From: an uncultured Fidelibacterota bacterium
GTDB lineage: Bacteria > Fidelibacterota > Marinisomatia > Marinisomatales > TCS55
Assembly: GCA_902615915.1 (NCBI GenBank)
Contig: CACMQQ010000003.1
Span: forward strand, 160,441-224,440
Direction of reading: 5' to 3'
Length of the DNA stretch: 64,000 nucleotides
Part shown: positions 8,051 to 17,568 of the stretch, in pieces
Layout: each line of letters starts with the position of its first letter
How positions within the stretch are numbered: position 1 is the stretch's first letter
Translations under genes and position numbers: made by a program
The notes under the pieces: generated by a model
Told to the model about the DNA's origin: nothing
Seen by the model: the letters and a program-made list of their open reading frames with translations, nothing else
Database searches by the model: none

Positions 8051-9970
8051 ATGAATAAAGACTTAACACCTAGATTTATTGTGATCACATTGGTTTTGCT
8101 TTGGGGAATTTGGTCAATATGGCCCACCCTAAAATTCCAAAACTTGACCGATAAAGAAAGATCCTTTTTATCAGAATCTGGAAAGCTATTTGAATTAGAA
8201 TCAAAAGCTATCAAACAAGGACTTGATCTTAAAGGAGGTATGTATATTGTTTTAGAAGTTGATGTTCCTACGCTCATCGAAAATATTGCAACTAACACCG
8301 ATGCTAGGTTTGAAAACTCCATGATTGAAGTTAGAAACAATTTAAAGGAAAACCCTGAATCTGATTTTTTCAACTTATTTGCTGATATTTCAACAAAAAA
8401 TGAACTTCGACTTACGCGATATTTCTTTGATTATGGTTCAAACAATCAAATTATTGCTGATGCTTTAAAAACTGAATCCGAAGATGCAATAGATAGGGTA
8501 TTAGAGATTCTACAAAACAGAATTGACCAATTTGGTGTTTCTGAACCTACTATTCAAAAACAAGGCTCACAGAGAATTATAGTAGAATTGGCTGGAGTTC
8601 AAGATTCTGAAAGAGCAAGAGCATTGCTTGAGAGCACAGCACTTCTAGAGTTTTATATTGTTAAAGATGTGACCTCTACTAATGAGGTTATGTTAAAAAT
8701 TGATGCTGCTTTAAAAGACAACAAAGAATTGATTTCAGAGCTTAATACTTCTGAAAATGAAATAAGTTCAATGTCTGATGAAACAGCAACTGGAGATGAA
8801 ACCGTATCCGTTGGAGATCTTTTTGGTCAACCCAAAATTGAGAATGACGAAAGTGCAGATTCTCTGTCTGAGCCTGCCCCCCAATCAAATATAGTTTTTG
8901 ACAGACCCTTTTCCTCCATGCTCAGAAATTTGGGAAATTCGATTGGAGTTCCTGAAAAAAATATTAACAATGTCAAATCCATCATTGATAGACCTGAAGT
9001 TCAATCTCTTTTATCAAATATTGGTGGAGAGTTTCTATTTGGTCATAAGATTGAAGAATTTGGTTTATCAAATGGTGGAACTGAGAAGATGTCTGAGCTT
9101 TACCTTGTTGAGGATCAAGCTGAACTAACTGGCGGAGTTGTAGAAGATGCTAAAGCGAATCTTGGCCCCCAAGGCTCAACCTCAGCGGGTCAACCAATTG
9201 TAAATCTCACAATGAGCACAGATGGAAGCAGAAAATGGGCAATAGTGACAGGCTCTAATATTGGCAGGCAAGTTGCTATCGTTCTTGATAAAAAAGTTCA
9301 TATGGCACCAAATATTCGTGAAAAGATTAGTGGTGGAGGTACTCTAATAGAAGGGTTTGCAAACATTGATGAGGCTAAAGACATAGCTATTGTGCTTCGC
9401 GCTGGTGCACTTCCTGCGCCAGTTGATATTATTGAAGAAAGGGTGATTGGTCCATCCCTAGGGGCTGAATCTGTAAGAATGGGGTCTTTATCAGTTATTG
9501 TAGGGCTTATAGCTGTGCTTATTTTTATGATCACATATTATAAATTAGCCGGCGTAATAGCAAATTTTGCTCTCATATGGAATATTATCCTGGTTCTTGC
9601 AATACTTGCTTCTTTAAACGCTACGCTCACTTTGCCTGGCATTGCTGGTTTAATTCTCACAGTAGGAATGTCAATTGATGCAAATGTAATTATTTTTGAA
9701 AGAATTAGAGAAGAGCTAAAAAAAGGCAAGGGGCCCAAAGCTGCAGTTGACGGTGGTTACCAACGAGCTCTTACTACTATTATAGATGCAAATATGACAA
9801 CCGTTATAGCTGCTTTGGTTCTTTGGCAATTTGGAACTGGACCCATAAAGGGTTTTGCTACTGTACTTTTCTGGGGGATTTTAATTTCAATGTTTACCTC
9901 TATTTTTGTCACAAGAACTATTTTTAATTTTTATACAAACAGAAAAAAATTATCAAATCTTAGCATATGA
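8051..9970 (+). CDS. secD: Protein translocase subunit SecD
   Basis: The product is a 639-residue proton-driven accessory subunit of the Sec translocon. After one N-terminal membrane helix comes the LDLKGG motif (residues 58-63), the P1 periplasmic region with QNRIDQFGVSEP (about 155-166), and five C-terminal helices from about 475 with GMSIDANVIIFERIREEL. A poorly conserved, acidic Ser/Glu/Asp-rich insertion spans about 210-345, making it longer than E. coli-type cores. secF overlaps its last 4 nt. Confidence 0.95.
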   Translation: MNKDLTPRFIVITLVLLWGIWSIWPTLKFQNLTDKERSFLSESGKLFELESKAIKQGLDLKGGMYIVLEVDVPTLIENIATNTDARFENSMIEVRNNLKENPESDFFNLFADISTKNELRLTRYFFDYGSNNQIIADALKTESEDAIDRVLEILQNRIDQFGVSEPTIQKQGSQRIIVELAGVQDSERARALLESTALLEFYIVKDVTSTNEVMLKIDAALKDNKELISELNTSENEISSMSDETATGDETVSVGDLFGQPKIENDESADSLSEPAPQSNIVFDRPFSSMLRNLGNSIGVPEKNINNVKSIIDRPEVQSLLSNIGGEFLFGHKIEEFGLSNGGTEKMSELYLVEDQAELTGGVVEDAKANLGPQGSTSAGQPIVNLTMSTDGSRKWAIVTGSNIGRQVAIVLDKKVHMAPNIREKISGGGTLIEGFANIDEAKDIAIVLRAGALPAPVDIIEERVIGPSLGAESVRMGSLSVIVGLIAVLIFMITYYKLAGVIANFALIWNIILVLAILASLNATLTLPGIAGLILTVGMSIDANVIIFERIREELKKGKGPKAAVDGGYQRALTTIIDANMTTVIAALVLWQFGTGPIKGFATVLFWGILISMFTSIFVTRTIFNFYTNRKKLSNLSI

Positions 9971-10899
9971 GAATAATTAAAGAAACAAAAATTGAATTTA
10001 TGGGCCAAAGAAAATTTGGTTTCATTCTATCGGGAACTCTCTTGATTGCCGGTTTATTATCACTCTTAATCAACCAAGGACCCAAGCTAAGTATTGATTT
10101 CAAGGGTGGTACTCTTGTTTCCGTTCAATACAATTCAAATATTGAAATTTCAGATGTGAAAAATTCTTTAAAAAGATTTTCAATAAATGGTGAAAATTTT
10201 GATTTTAGCAGCGAAGAGGTGAAATATTTTGGTAGCCAGTCAGCCATTTCTGTAAGAATTCCATTAATTGAAAATGCTCCAGATAATTTTGCTCAAAATA
10301 TTGTAGATCATCTATACAATTCCTTTCCAAGTAAAGTATCTGAAGACAGGAGTGTCTTTGTTTTGAATAAAGGGAGCGTTGGGCCAAAAATAGGTGCGGA
10401 ACTTAGCGGTAAGGCTGTTATGGCAATTCTGTCCTCACTAGTTTTAATTTTACTCTATATTTCATTTAGATTCGAATTTAAGTTTGCATTAGGAGCAATT
10501 GCAGCTCTAACGCACGATGTACTCATTACGCTTGGAATTTTCTCAATCCTGAGATATGAAATTAGCCTCCCCGTAATAGCTGCATTTTTAACTATTGTTG
10601 GATATTCACTTAATGACACGATTGTAATCTTTGATAGAATTAGAGAAAATATAAAGTCATCAACCAAAACTAATTACGATGGCATAATTAACAAAAGTAT
10701 CAATGAATCTCTATCTAGAACCCTTGTTACTTCATTGACAACATTTTTTGTTGTGTTTATTTTATGGTTTTTTGGTGGTGAGGTAATAAACACATTTGCC
10801 TTTGCTATGATAGTAGGAGTGATAGTTGGAACCTATTCTTCAATATATGTAGCTAGCCCCATAGTACTTTTATTAAACGAGAAATATCCTTCAAAGTAA
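9967..10899 (+). CDS. secF: Protein translocase subunit SecF
   Basis: The product has 310 residues and six helices. The first helix is followed by LSIDFKGGTLV, the SecF form of the D-x-K-G-G motif. The C-terminal half carries GYSLNDTIVIFDRIREN, the hallmark of the SecD/SecF export domain. Start and secD stop overlap (ATGA), so the two should be made in equal amounts. It ends 20 nt from the convergent ABC permease gene. Confidence 0.95.
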   Translation: MRIIKETKIEFMGQRKFGFILSGTLLIAGLLSLLINQGPKLSIDFKGGTLVSVQYNSNIEISDVKNSLKRFSINGENFDFSSEEVKYFGSQSAISVRIPLIENAPDNFAQNIVDHLYNSFPSKVSEDRSVFVLNKGSVGPKIGAELSGKAVMAILSSLVLILLYISFRFEFKFALGAIAALTHDVLITLGIFSILRYEISLPVIAAFLTIVGYSLNDTIVIFDRIRENIKSSTKTNYDGIINKSINESLSRTLVTSLTTFFVVFILWFFGGEVINTFAFAMIVGVIVGTYSSIYVASPIVLLLNEKYPSK

Positions 10900-10919
10900 A
10901 AATTTCTTTATTACTCTTT

Positions 10920-12116
10920 CTAATTTCTAAATATTGTTCCCTCTTGATTGAAGGAATAAACGCACCACATGATTGACAACCCCGCGTAAGCAAATAAGGA
11001 TAAAAAAACCTCAATCATATAAAATGTTGTTATTGATCCAGCAATTACTTCTTTAGTCGCCAACGATACATTTAATATTGGAACCAAAGCAGTATAAGCA
11101 TTTAGTTCGGTTCCAGGCAAAAGTGTCAATAATACTGGAATGATAATTAAAAACTGAAACGGAGCAGAAATAGTTTGCGCCTCTTTAAATGATTTTGCAT
11201 ATATTGATATTGCAAGAAGAATGGATGCAAAAAAAACGCAAATAGGTATAATCAAGGAAAATACGGTAAGTATTGTGGTGACATTGATTATATCATCAAA
11301 TAGACTAATCATTTGTGTAGGTATCTGTGGATTAGCTTTGAAGCTCAAAAAAATTCCAATAATTGCAGACAATGATGATGCTAAAGCTGATAATGTAACA
11401 ACAATCACCTTGCCAATAACAATGTCAAGCCTGCTCGCAGGAGAGGATAATAATGTTTCAAGGGTTCCTCTTTCTTTTTCACCAGCGCCCAAATCAAGAG
11501 CTGGATATAAAGCACCCATAAAACCAAGTAAAATTAAAAAATAGGGAAGATAACCCCCAGCTGATTTGCCAATAATTTCTTTCTCTGAGGCAACATTTAA
11601 AATTTTGAAATTAAATGCGGTCAATATATTTATATCTAATTGTAAATCTTTTGCTCTATTTTTTATAATCTCTTTTTCAACATTTTTGATTATTCTAGAT
11701 ATTCTTTCTTGAGTGACTCCAAAAGAATCTGTTCCTTTAAATTGTAGCTGTAACTGTGCTTGTTTATTATTGGATATTGCAATTTGATAATTTTTATCAA
11801 TATATATTGCTGCATCTATTAGCTCCTCTTGAATATAATTTTCAATACTATCTTTGTTTATATCGTTTAAAATTGTTATGTCACTGATATCAGAAAAAGC
11901 TTTATTTATTTCTGGGGCGTATTCACCACCATAGATAACAATCTTTAGGTTTTTTTCCACTGCTTTTTCTTGGGCCTGTTTAACATATGACATGCCTCCA
12001 ATAAAAAAGAGAGGCATAAATAACAAAGGAAAGCCAAACATAAACATTAGCGTTCTTCTGTCTCTAGTTAAATCTAAAATTTCTTTTTTTGCAATGATTA
12101 ATGACTTCATATTCAT
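10920..12116 (-). CDS. ABC-2 type transporter permease (NatB-like)
   Basis: The product has 398 residues. An N-terminal helix (about 24-45) is followed by a large extracytoplasmic domain (about 46-185) and then five or six helices. KSLIIAKKEILDLTRDRRTL at the start and GAGEKERGTLETLLSSPASR (about 210-230) are typical of the NatB/CcmB-like ABC-2 permeases with one large loop. Its start overlaps the stop of the ATPase gene by 4 nt. The NatAB family exports Na+ or antibiotics; the substrate here is unknown. Confidence 0.88.
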   Translation of the reverse strand: MNMKSLIIAKKEILDLTRDRRTLMFMFGFPLLFMPLFFIGGMSYVKQAQEKAVEKNLKIVIYGGEYAPEINKAFSDISDITILNDINKDSIENYIQEELIDAAIYIDKNYQIAISNNKQAQLQLQFKGTDSFGVTQERISRIIKNVEKEIIKNRAKDLQLDINILTAFNFKILNVASEKEIIGKSAGGYLPYFLILLGFMGALYPALDLGAGEKERGTLETLLSSPASRLDIVIGKVIVVTLSALASSLSAIIGIFLSFKANPQIPTQMISLFDDIINVTTILTVFSLIIPICVFFASILLAISIYAKSFKEAQTISAPFQFLIIIPVLLTLLPGTELNAYTALVPILNVSLATKEVIAGSITTFYMIEVFLSLFAYAGLSIMWCVYSFNQEGTIFRN

Positions 12117-12883
12117 GCCTCCTCAATTCTGACTATAAATTCGTCCTCAAAATTATCTTTTGTCATTTCAGCTTTAAATTTTTCTAATGGATCATTGCAA
12201 AAAAGTTTTCCACCAAAGATAATAGCTATATCATCACAAACTTGATTTATCTCACCCATTCTATGGGTTGAAAAAATTACAGTTTTGCCTTCCTCTTTGC
12301 ATCTTCTTATTAGATCCATAATAGCTCTAGAAGTCATTATGTCTAAACCTGAGGTTGGTTCATCAAATATCATGACTGGTGGATCATGGATGATGGTTCT
12401 CACAATTGAAGTCTTCTGCTTCATTCCTGTGCTAAGCTGACCTATTCTCCTTTCTGCGAAACTGGTCATATCCAAAGAGCTAAAGAGCTCATTTTTTCTT
12501 TTTTCAAATGTATTATGGTCTATACCGTGCAAATCTGATATATATTTTACCATTTCGGTTGGTGTCAATCTATCATACAATGCAGTTTGACCTGTCATAA
12601 AACCGATTTGCTTTCTAACTTCTTGAGCATTATGCATGGTATCAAAACCTGATATTGAAATTGATCCTGAAGTTGGCTTGAGCATTGTTGCTATCATTCG
12701 AAGTGTAGTTGTTTTGCCAGCTCCATTCGGCCCTATTAAACCAAATATCTTACCGGGGCTGCATTCAAAAGAAATATTATCGACAGCTTTAAAGATTTTA
12801 ACATCTTTAAATTCATCTCCCATTTCTTTACGTTTTTGTTTTGACAATTTAAATTCTTTTGAGAGGTTTTTAACTTGAATCAT
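12113..12883 (-). CDS. ABC transporter ATP-binding protein (NatA-like)
   Basis: The product is a 256-residue ATPase: Walker A GPNGAGKTTT, Q-loop IGFMTGQTALYDR, signature LSTGMKQK, Walker B VMIFDEPTSGLD and the H-loop FSTHR are all intact. The pair with the downstream ABC-2 permease makes a complete exporter. The N-terminal insertion between residues 10 and 30 is typical of NatA-type proteins acting with large-loop permeases. Confidence 0.92.
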   Translation of the reverse strand: MIQVKNLSKEFKLSKQKRKEMGDEFKDVKIFKAVDNISFECSPGKIFGLIGPNGAGKTTTLRMIATMLKPTSGSISISGFDTMHNAQEVRKQIGFMTGQTALYDRLTPTEMVKYISDLHGIDHNTFEKRKNELFSSLDMTSFAERRIGQLSTGMKQKTSIVRTIIHDPPVMIFDEPTSGLDIMTSRAIMDLIRRCKEEGKTVIFSTHRMGEINQVCDDIAIIFGGKLFCNDPLEKFKAEMTKDNFEDEFIVRIEEA

Positions 12884-12965
12884 AATAACCTTTATATTTT
12901 AAGATGTAGAAAATATATATTAAAAATATAGGTATCAACTACTACCTTAATTATTAAATTCTTAT

Positions 12966-13562
12966 ATGTGGCAACGAATTAAAAGAAGGATCTTAGCTGG
13001 ACTACTAGCTATGCTACCCCTAGTTGCGACCTACTGGGTTGTAAGTATTTTATTCAAATTCCTTGGAGATTTAGCATCTCCCTTTCTTGAGCAACTAGGA
13101 ATAAAAATACCTGGCCTAGGTATTATTCTAACATTGCTTGTAATATTTTTAATTGGTTTATTTGTTACTAATGTATTAGGCAGAACCATTCTTACATGGG
13201 GGGAGAAAATTCTCTCACGTCTTCCAATTATAAACACAATCTATGGGACCGTTAAACAAATAACTAACGCTTTCTCAGGTCCAAATGTCAAGTCATTCAA
13301 AAAGGTTATATTAATTGAATATCCTAGAAGAGATCTTTGGACAATGTGCTTTGTAACAAACAAATCAAAGAATAATAAAGGCACATTATTTTATCATGTT
13401 TTTGTTCCAACTACACCCAATCCTACTTCTGGTTATTTTATAATTATTCCTAAAAAAGATACTATTGAATCAGAAATTTCCGTTGAAGATGGTTTCAAAA
13501 CAATAATATCTGGAGGAATACTAGATTCAGGAAAATCTCTAAGCTCAAAGATTAAAATCTAA
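12966..13562 (+). CDS. DUF502 family membrane protein
   Basis: The product has 198 residues. MWQRIKRRILAGLLAMLPL, a second helix pair at about 50-70, and LPIINTIYGTVKQITNAF match DUF502, a widespread membrane protein family of unknown role. The C-terminal half is a soluble domain with YPRRDLWTMCFVTN and FVPTTPNPTSGYF, both conserved in the family. It is divergent from the ABC exporter and is followed after 23 nt by a PlsY-like gene. Confidence 0.88.
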   Translation: MWQRIKRRILAGLLAMLPLVATYWVVSILFKFLGDLASPFLEQLGIKIPGLGIILTLLVIFLIGLFVTNVLGRTILTWGEKILSRLPIINTIYGTVKQITNAFSGPNVKSFKKVILIEYPRRDLWTMCFVTNKSKNNKGTLFYHVFVPTTPNPTSGYFIIIPKKDTIESEISVEDGFKTIISGGILDSGKSLSSKIKI

Positions 13563-13585
13563 TAAGTTTTACATATTACGTTTAA

Positions 13586-14161
13586 ATGGATTTATTCCAA
13601 TATTTACCATTGCTTTTTTACTATCTATTTGGCTCAATACCTACTGAAAAATTTTACAAGAAACTTCCAAAAAAAGTAATTAATAATTTGGGTCCCATTT
13701 TATCTAAATCTTTTTTCTTGTCAATTTCAGATTTTTTTAAGGGATTAGTTGGTGCAATTCTATTATCCATATTTCATGAATCTTTTTCTAATTCGATTGA
13801 CATCAGTTACTTTCAGATTCTTTGCAGCTTATCTATTGTAGTAGGCACTTCATTCAAAATTTTTAATAATTTTCAAGGAAATGACTGCTTACCTGCATAT
13901 CTTGGAATAGTTTTTATTTTATATCTACCAGCTTTCATATCTGCATTAATTTTTTTTACTTTTTTGGTGATAAACATAAAAAAAGTAATATTATCTTCTA
14001 TTGTAACAACATGTTTTATACCAGTGTTCCTTTTAGCGGTGGTTCCATTATTAAGCTTCAAAGTACCTCCCTTTAGTATAATCATTATAAGTGTTGTAAT
14101 GCCATGGGTGTCTCTTTTTTACAATCGAAAAAACTTGAAAAATATTTTTAAGAATAATTGA
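13586..14161 (+). CDS. Degenerate PlsY-like membrane protein
   Basis: The product has 191 residues and about five membrane helices. It resembles PlsY, the acyl-phosphate:glycerol-3-phosphate acyltransferase. FGSIPT (about 16-21) matches the first PlsY motif, DFFKG (about 49-53) the conserved D-x-x-KG, and GTSFKIFNNFQGNDCLPAYLG the phosphate-loop region GHxFPxFxxFKGGKGxAT. The catalytic GSGNxGxTN segment and the GGKG loop are lost. It is therefore a divergent, perhaps catalytically dead, relative. A genuine plsY would be expected elsewhere in the genome. Confidence 0.6.
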   Translation: MDLFQYLPLLFYYLFGSIPTEKFYKKLPKKVINNLGPILSKSFFLSISDFFKGLVGAILLSIFHESFSNSIDISYFQILCSLSIVVGTSFKIFNNFQGNDCLPAYLGIVFILYLPAFISALIFFTFLVINIKKVILSSIVTTCFIPVFLLAVVPLLSFKVPPFSIIIISVVMPWVSLFYNRKNLKNIFKNN

Positions 14162-14167
14162 ATTTTA

Positions 14168-15463
14168 TTAAATCTTATTTGAAATGCCTATGTGAAAAGA
14201 TTTATCTGAGAGCTTGTTCTTGTAAAAACCAAAACCATATTCTAATCTTATTACACTAACAAAAGGCAATTGAAATTGGAGTGATATTCCAGTGCCAACA
14301 AGTGGATCTTCCTTAAACACATCAAAAAAATCGTTTTTCCCTATGTAGCCGACATCAATAAAGTATGCTATATTAAATCCAAATTCGTAAAGATCATCAA
14401 TTGGCATTCTTGGAACAACAACTTTTCTAAGTTCAATTGATGTGATGAATGTATGATATCCAAATCTGTATGAATTTTTTTCATTGGCAAAATCAACTCT
14501 GGATGGATATGACCAGCCTCTTACCGTATTTGCTTCTCCTAATACAGATTGAAATCTCATATCCTTCGATCCAAAATTAGTTTTACTTTTAAATCCAAAT
14601 GCCAACAATAACGGATTGGATTTATTAGTCTTTGTTAGATTTTGGTAAAAACCAATGGACTGAAACCAAGTAAAATTATTTTCGTTTTCTTTTTTTAAAT
14701 CTAATCGTGAATAAAATGACTGCCTAAACAAAATTCCCTTTGTAGGATTAGAATAAATGTCTCTTGTATCGTAAACGAAGAAGCCTTGAGGTGCAAAATA
14801 CTGATAATTTGAAGAAGAATCTGAAGCAATAAAATTCCAATCTTCTAATTCAAAACCTATTGATGTTTTTATTTTATCGCCAAAATATCTTCCACTATTT
14901 AGCTCAACTGTGTTGATCTGAATATCATACGCCAAAAAAGGATGCGAATAATCCATAATTGCAAGATCACCATCCAATGATACGTGATCTCCACTAATCC
15001 ATGGATTCGAGAACTGGAAACCAAAAGTGTTTCTTCCGCCTCTTGAAAATGCAAAACCTATTGATTCATTTCTGCCTCTAAAATTTCTTAATTGCCCTCC
15101 TCCTCCAAATGACCAACCAAGATCTTCCTCATAAGCAGGTAAGGCTGCGCCAATGAATCTTCCTCCGAAAAATTTACTATTCTCAATAATTTGATATTCT
15201 AATCTATACGAAAAATCTTCGAGTGGAACTGCTTTCCATTTTACTTCCGCAAAAATTCCAAGATTGATCAATCTATTTCTATCCTGAATGGCAATTGAAC
15301 TATCTAAAGGAACATTGATAGGATGTTGTATTTCTCTAGTTATTACATAATCTTTAGTGAAGCTATTTCCAGAATGTGTTATTTCAGAAACAAAAAAATT
15401 TTGCGAAAGTAGTAAATGGGTGGATATAGCTAAAGCCAATCCAAAAAATTTAAATGAGAACAA
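14168..15463 (-). CDS. BamA/TamA-like outer-membrane beta-barrel protein
   Basis: The product has 431 residues with a signal peptide (about 1-20). One POTRA-like domain follows (about 25-95: VSEITHSGNSFTKDYVITREI, then RNRLINLGIFAEV, the usual end of a POTRA). The rest is a bacterial surface-antigen barrel of alternating aromatic strands ending IRLEYGFGF. With a single POTRA it is shorter than BamA (five) or TamA (three), so an accessory Omp85 role is more likely than the essential assembly machine. The lipoprotein gene just upstream may be a partner. Confidence 0.8.
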   Translation of the reverse strand: MFSFKFFGLALAISTHLLLSQNFFVSEITHSGNSFTKDYVITREIQHPINVPLDSSIAIQDRNRLINLGIFAEVKWKAVPLEDFSYRLEYQIIENSKFFGGRFIGAALPAYEEDLGWSFGGGGQLRNFRGRNESIGFAFSRGGRNTFGFQFSNPWISGDHVSLDGDLAIMDYSHPFLAYDIQINTVELNSGRYFGDKIKTSIGFELEDWNFIASDSSSNYQYFAPQGFFVYDTRDIYSNPTKGILFRQSFYSRLDLKKENENNFTWFQSIGFYQNLTKTNKSNPLLLAFGFKSKTNFGSKDMRFQSVLGEANTVRGWSYPSRVDFANEKNSYRFGYHTFITSIELRKVVVPRMPIDDLYEFGFNIAYFIDVGYIGKNDFFDVFKEDPLVGTGISLQFQLPFVSVIRLEYGFGFYKNKLSDKSFHIGISNKI

Positions 15464-15465
15464 TT

Positions 15466-16260
15466 TTAGGGATCAATTGAGCGAAGCAATAATCTTTTTT
15501 GATATTCTATACCCTCAACAGAATACATATCCTCAATCGCAATATCCAACTGTTCTGAGACTTCAGGGCTATTCATGAGGATTTGAACATGACTTTTATC
15601 AAGCTCACGTACCTTCAAAACAGTTTTAGAATTATCATAATGATGAAAACCGTCGCTAAATTCTCTAGGTGTACCATAAGTCATCAAATATTTATACTTT
15701 ATAACATCATCCGCTGTTAGTTGAGGAAAGCCAGTTGGTTTTAGTTCAATAGCTCTAATGACTTTATCCATAATGTAATGTGAAGGTTCGTGATTGGTTG
15801 CGCTGTAGATATGATTAATGTTTAAAAAGTGCAATTCCACGGTTTCAATTGTTAAGCGAGTTATAATTTGAAACATTACTTTTGATCTTTTTATTGGGAC
15901 TTTATAACCTGTAGGCAAATCAAGAACTTCTTCCCAGTATTCAACTGTTTGAGCTGAATCCAATACATTTGAAAGTACTGTTGGTAATGACATCCCCCAT
16001 TTAGCAACCGGGTGCCTATCGACTGTCCACCCCTCTGGTAAAGGCTCAATATTCAAACTTGGACGTACTCTGTCAATACTCACTAATTCTGATGTAGAAA
16101 TATTTCTAACAGATTTTACTTCTTTAGGAATAATATTCGGTGATACTTGATTTGGGATAGATCGATTTTTTTTCTTTTTTGATATAAATGGAGGCTTGAT
16201 CGAGCACCCTAATACCATCAAAGAAACAAGCATAATTGTAGCGATTTTATAATTTTTCAA
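15466..16260 (-). CDS. Hypothetical lipoprotein
   Basis: The product has 264 residues. The signal peptide ends in MVLGC, a good lipobox with C19, so the mature protein should be lipid-anchored. A basic Lys/Ser/Pro-rich linker follows, then a folded domain of about 190 residues containing two Trp/Tyr-rich segments (VEYWEEVLDLPTGYKVPIKR). I do not recognise the family. It ends 2 nt before the Omp85-like gene, so the two are probably cotranscribed. Confidence 0.7.
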   Translation of the reverse strand: MKNYKIATIMLVSLMVLGCSIKPPFISKKKKNRSIPNQVSPNIIPKEVKSVRNISTSELVSIDRVRPSLNIEPLPEGWTVDRHPVAKWGMSLPTVLSNVLDSAQTVEYWEEVLDLPTGYKVPIKRSKVMFQIITRLTIETVELHFLNINHIYSATNHEPSHYIMDKVIRAIELKPTGFPQLTADDVIKYKYLMTYGTPREFSDGFHHYDNSKTVLKVRELDKSHVQILMNSPEVSEQLDIAIEDMYSVEGIEYQKRLLLRSIDP

Positions 16261-16397
16261 CTTAAATCAAAGTTTATTTGTGGTATGCAGAAGTCATATA
16301 TTTAAATACAAACTAGTAATTATTTACCATATAATATAACATTCAATTTTGATAAAGGCACATAAATTGAATAATGAACCTATATCATTCATTTTCA

Positions 16398-16910
16398 TTA
16401 ATTGAGTTCTAAATAGTAATCAATTTTTATAAGGTCGTCAATAGGGATAAACATGAGAGATGGTCTTTGAACCTTAAAATCCGAAAGTTTGATTGATAAT
16501 GATCCGTTAACAGCGAACTTATCGGTTTGATCGATTAAGGCTGATGAGTTGATTTTCTTGGTCACATTATTAAAAGTTAAATTTCCAATAACATTTACAG
16601 AATCATCTATGAGTTCAAAATTTGATAATTCAAAGGTGACATCAGGATAATCTATAGCATTGGTATAAATTAACATATTCGAATCTCTACTTGGAACTTT
16701 GCTATCAAAAGATGATAATGGAACAACTAACCTAACACTTGCAGTTCCTTTTTGTACATCATAATTGAAATCGCCTTTGATGCTTGACGAAATACCAACC
16801 CAACTATGAAGAAAGTGCTCTCCGTAATATTTTATTTCACCTTTAAAATCTTTCAAAGCTTGAGAATAAAGAATCGAAAGAAAAGAAAAAAGTATAATCT
16901 TTCTAATCAT
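16398..16910 (-). CDS. YceI family protein
   Basis: The product has 170 residues: signal peptide (1-18), then the YceI lipocalin-like barrel that binds long isoprenoids in characterised members. HSWVGISSSIKGDF, the charged SRDSNMLIYTNAIDYPDVTF and LTFNNVTKKI are the usual YceI blocks. Its ATG overlaps the TAA of the preceding gene (TAATG), a predicted four-helix membrane protein with paired histidines. In E. coli yceI is likewise next to yceJ, a b561-type cytochrome. Confidence 0.88.
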   Translation of the reverse strand: MIRKIILFSFLSILYSQALKDFKGEIKYYGEHFLHSWVGISSSIKGDFNYDVQKGTASVRLVVPLSSFDSKVPSRDSNMLIYTNAIDYPDVTFELSNFELIDDSVNVIGNLTFNNVTKKINSSALIDQTDKFAVNGSLSIKLSDFKVQRPSLMFIPIDDLIKIDYYLELN

Positions 16911-17485
16911 TAATAAGGTAGAACAGTTAATAGTGCAGAAATAGTTAGTGAACCAAGCGTAACTAAGGCTACATTTTGATGCAATCTAACTGCATTGTCA
17001 TAATCAGAAGATTTTACAATATTTACACCTAGTAAAGGAGCAGCCATCATTCCTGTCAAATGCACATATGACAGCAAACGATGAATTTTCATAGAGCTTA
17101 TTTTTTTTTCATATTTTAACGCTGGTGGGGCAAAATAACTAAGCGAAGCTGAGGTCATATACGTTACCCATGCTATTCGACTAAATTTCTTATGGTCTTC
17201 ATAGTAAGAATAGTCACCATCCAACATTTTATTTCCTAAATTCGATTGATATGCAACTAGACCCAAACTAGCTAAAGCTAGCTTTTGGTGGGTTTGGAGC
17301 ATCCTCACTCTTAATTTTAATTCATCTTTTCTATTGTCGGGTGCTAGATTTAATTTTCTGAACAACCCAGATTTCCCCCAAAGTAATTTTGTATGTAAAG
17401 GCATATGGTCATAGCCTTCAACTCTTAGTTCTTGTTGAGCAAAAAGGATGTTTAGAAGAAATAAACACACTAAAATTTTTTTCAT
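16910..17485 (-). CDS. Predicted cytochrome b561-like four-helix membrane protein
   Basis: The product has 191 residues from the ATG chosen here; the longer frame to 17533 would begin inside a terminator hairpin, and MKKILVCLFLLNILFAQQ is a proper signal sequence. Four helices follow, with histidines near their ends: H66, H135, H142 and H169. This pattern, and translational coupling to yceI, suggests a b-type haem protein of the b561 kind. The family is not certain from sequence alone; H98 sits in a loop and may also matter. Confidence 0.6.
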   Translation of the reverse strand: MKKILVCLFLLNILFAQQELRVEGYDHMPLHTKLLWGKSGLFRKLNLAPDNRKDELKLRVRMLQTHQKLALASLGLVAYQSNLGNKMLDGDYSYYEDHKKFSRIAWVTYMTSASLSYFAPPALKYEKKISSMKIHRLLSYVHLTGMMAAPLLGVNIVKSSDYDNAVRLHQNVALVTLGSLTISALLTVLPY

Positions 17486-17520
17486 ATTTTGAATAATAAC
17501 TTTTCTAAATTCTAAAATAA

Positions 17521-17556
17521 AAAAAGCCCCCACAAAAAGCGGAGGCTTTTTCTTGA
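17521..17556 (-). terminator. Rho-independent terminator after the small repeat protein
   Basis: The hairpin AAAAAGCC...GGCTTTTT has an inner CC/GG pair and a small loop. A run of A on the plus strand gives a U tract on the minus strand. It follows the stop of the gene at 17569 by 12 nt and would also insulate the b561-like gene downstream. Confidence 0.75.
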
Positions 17557-17568
17557 GGATTTAAATGC

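Noticed and set aside
17486..17533. Longer N-terminus for the b561-like protein
   Set aside because: It begins in a terminator stem; the later ATG opens a signal peptide.
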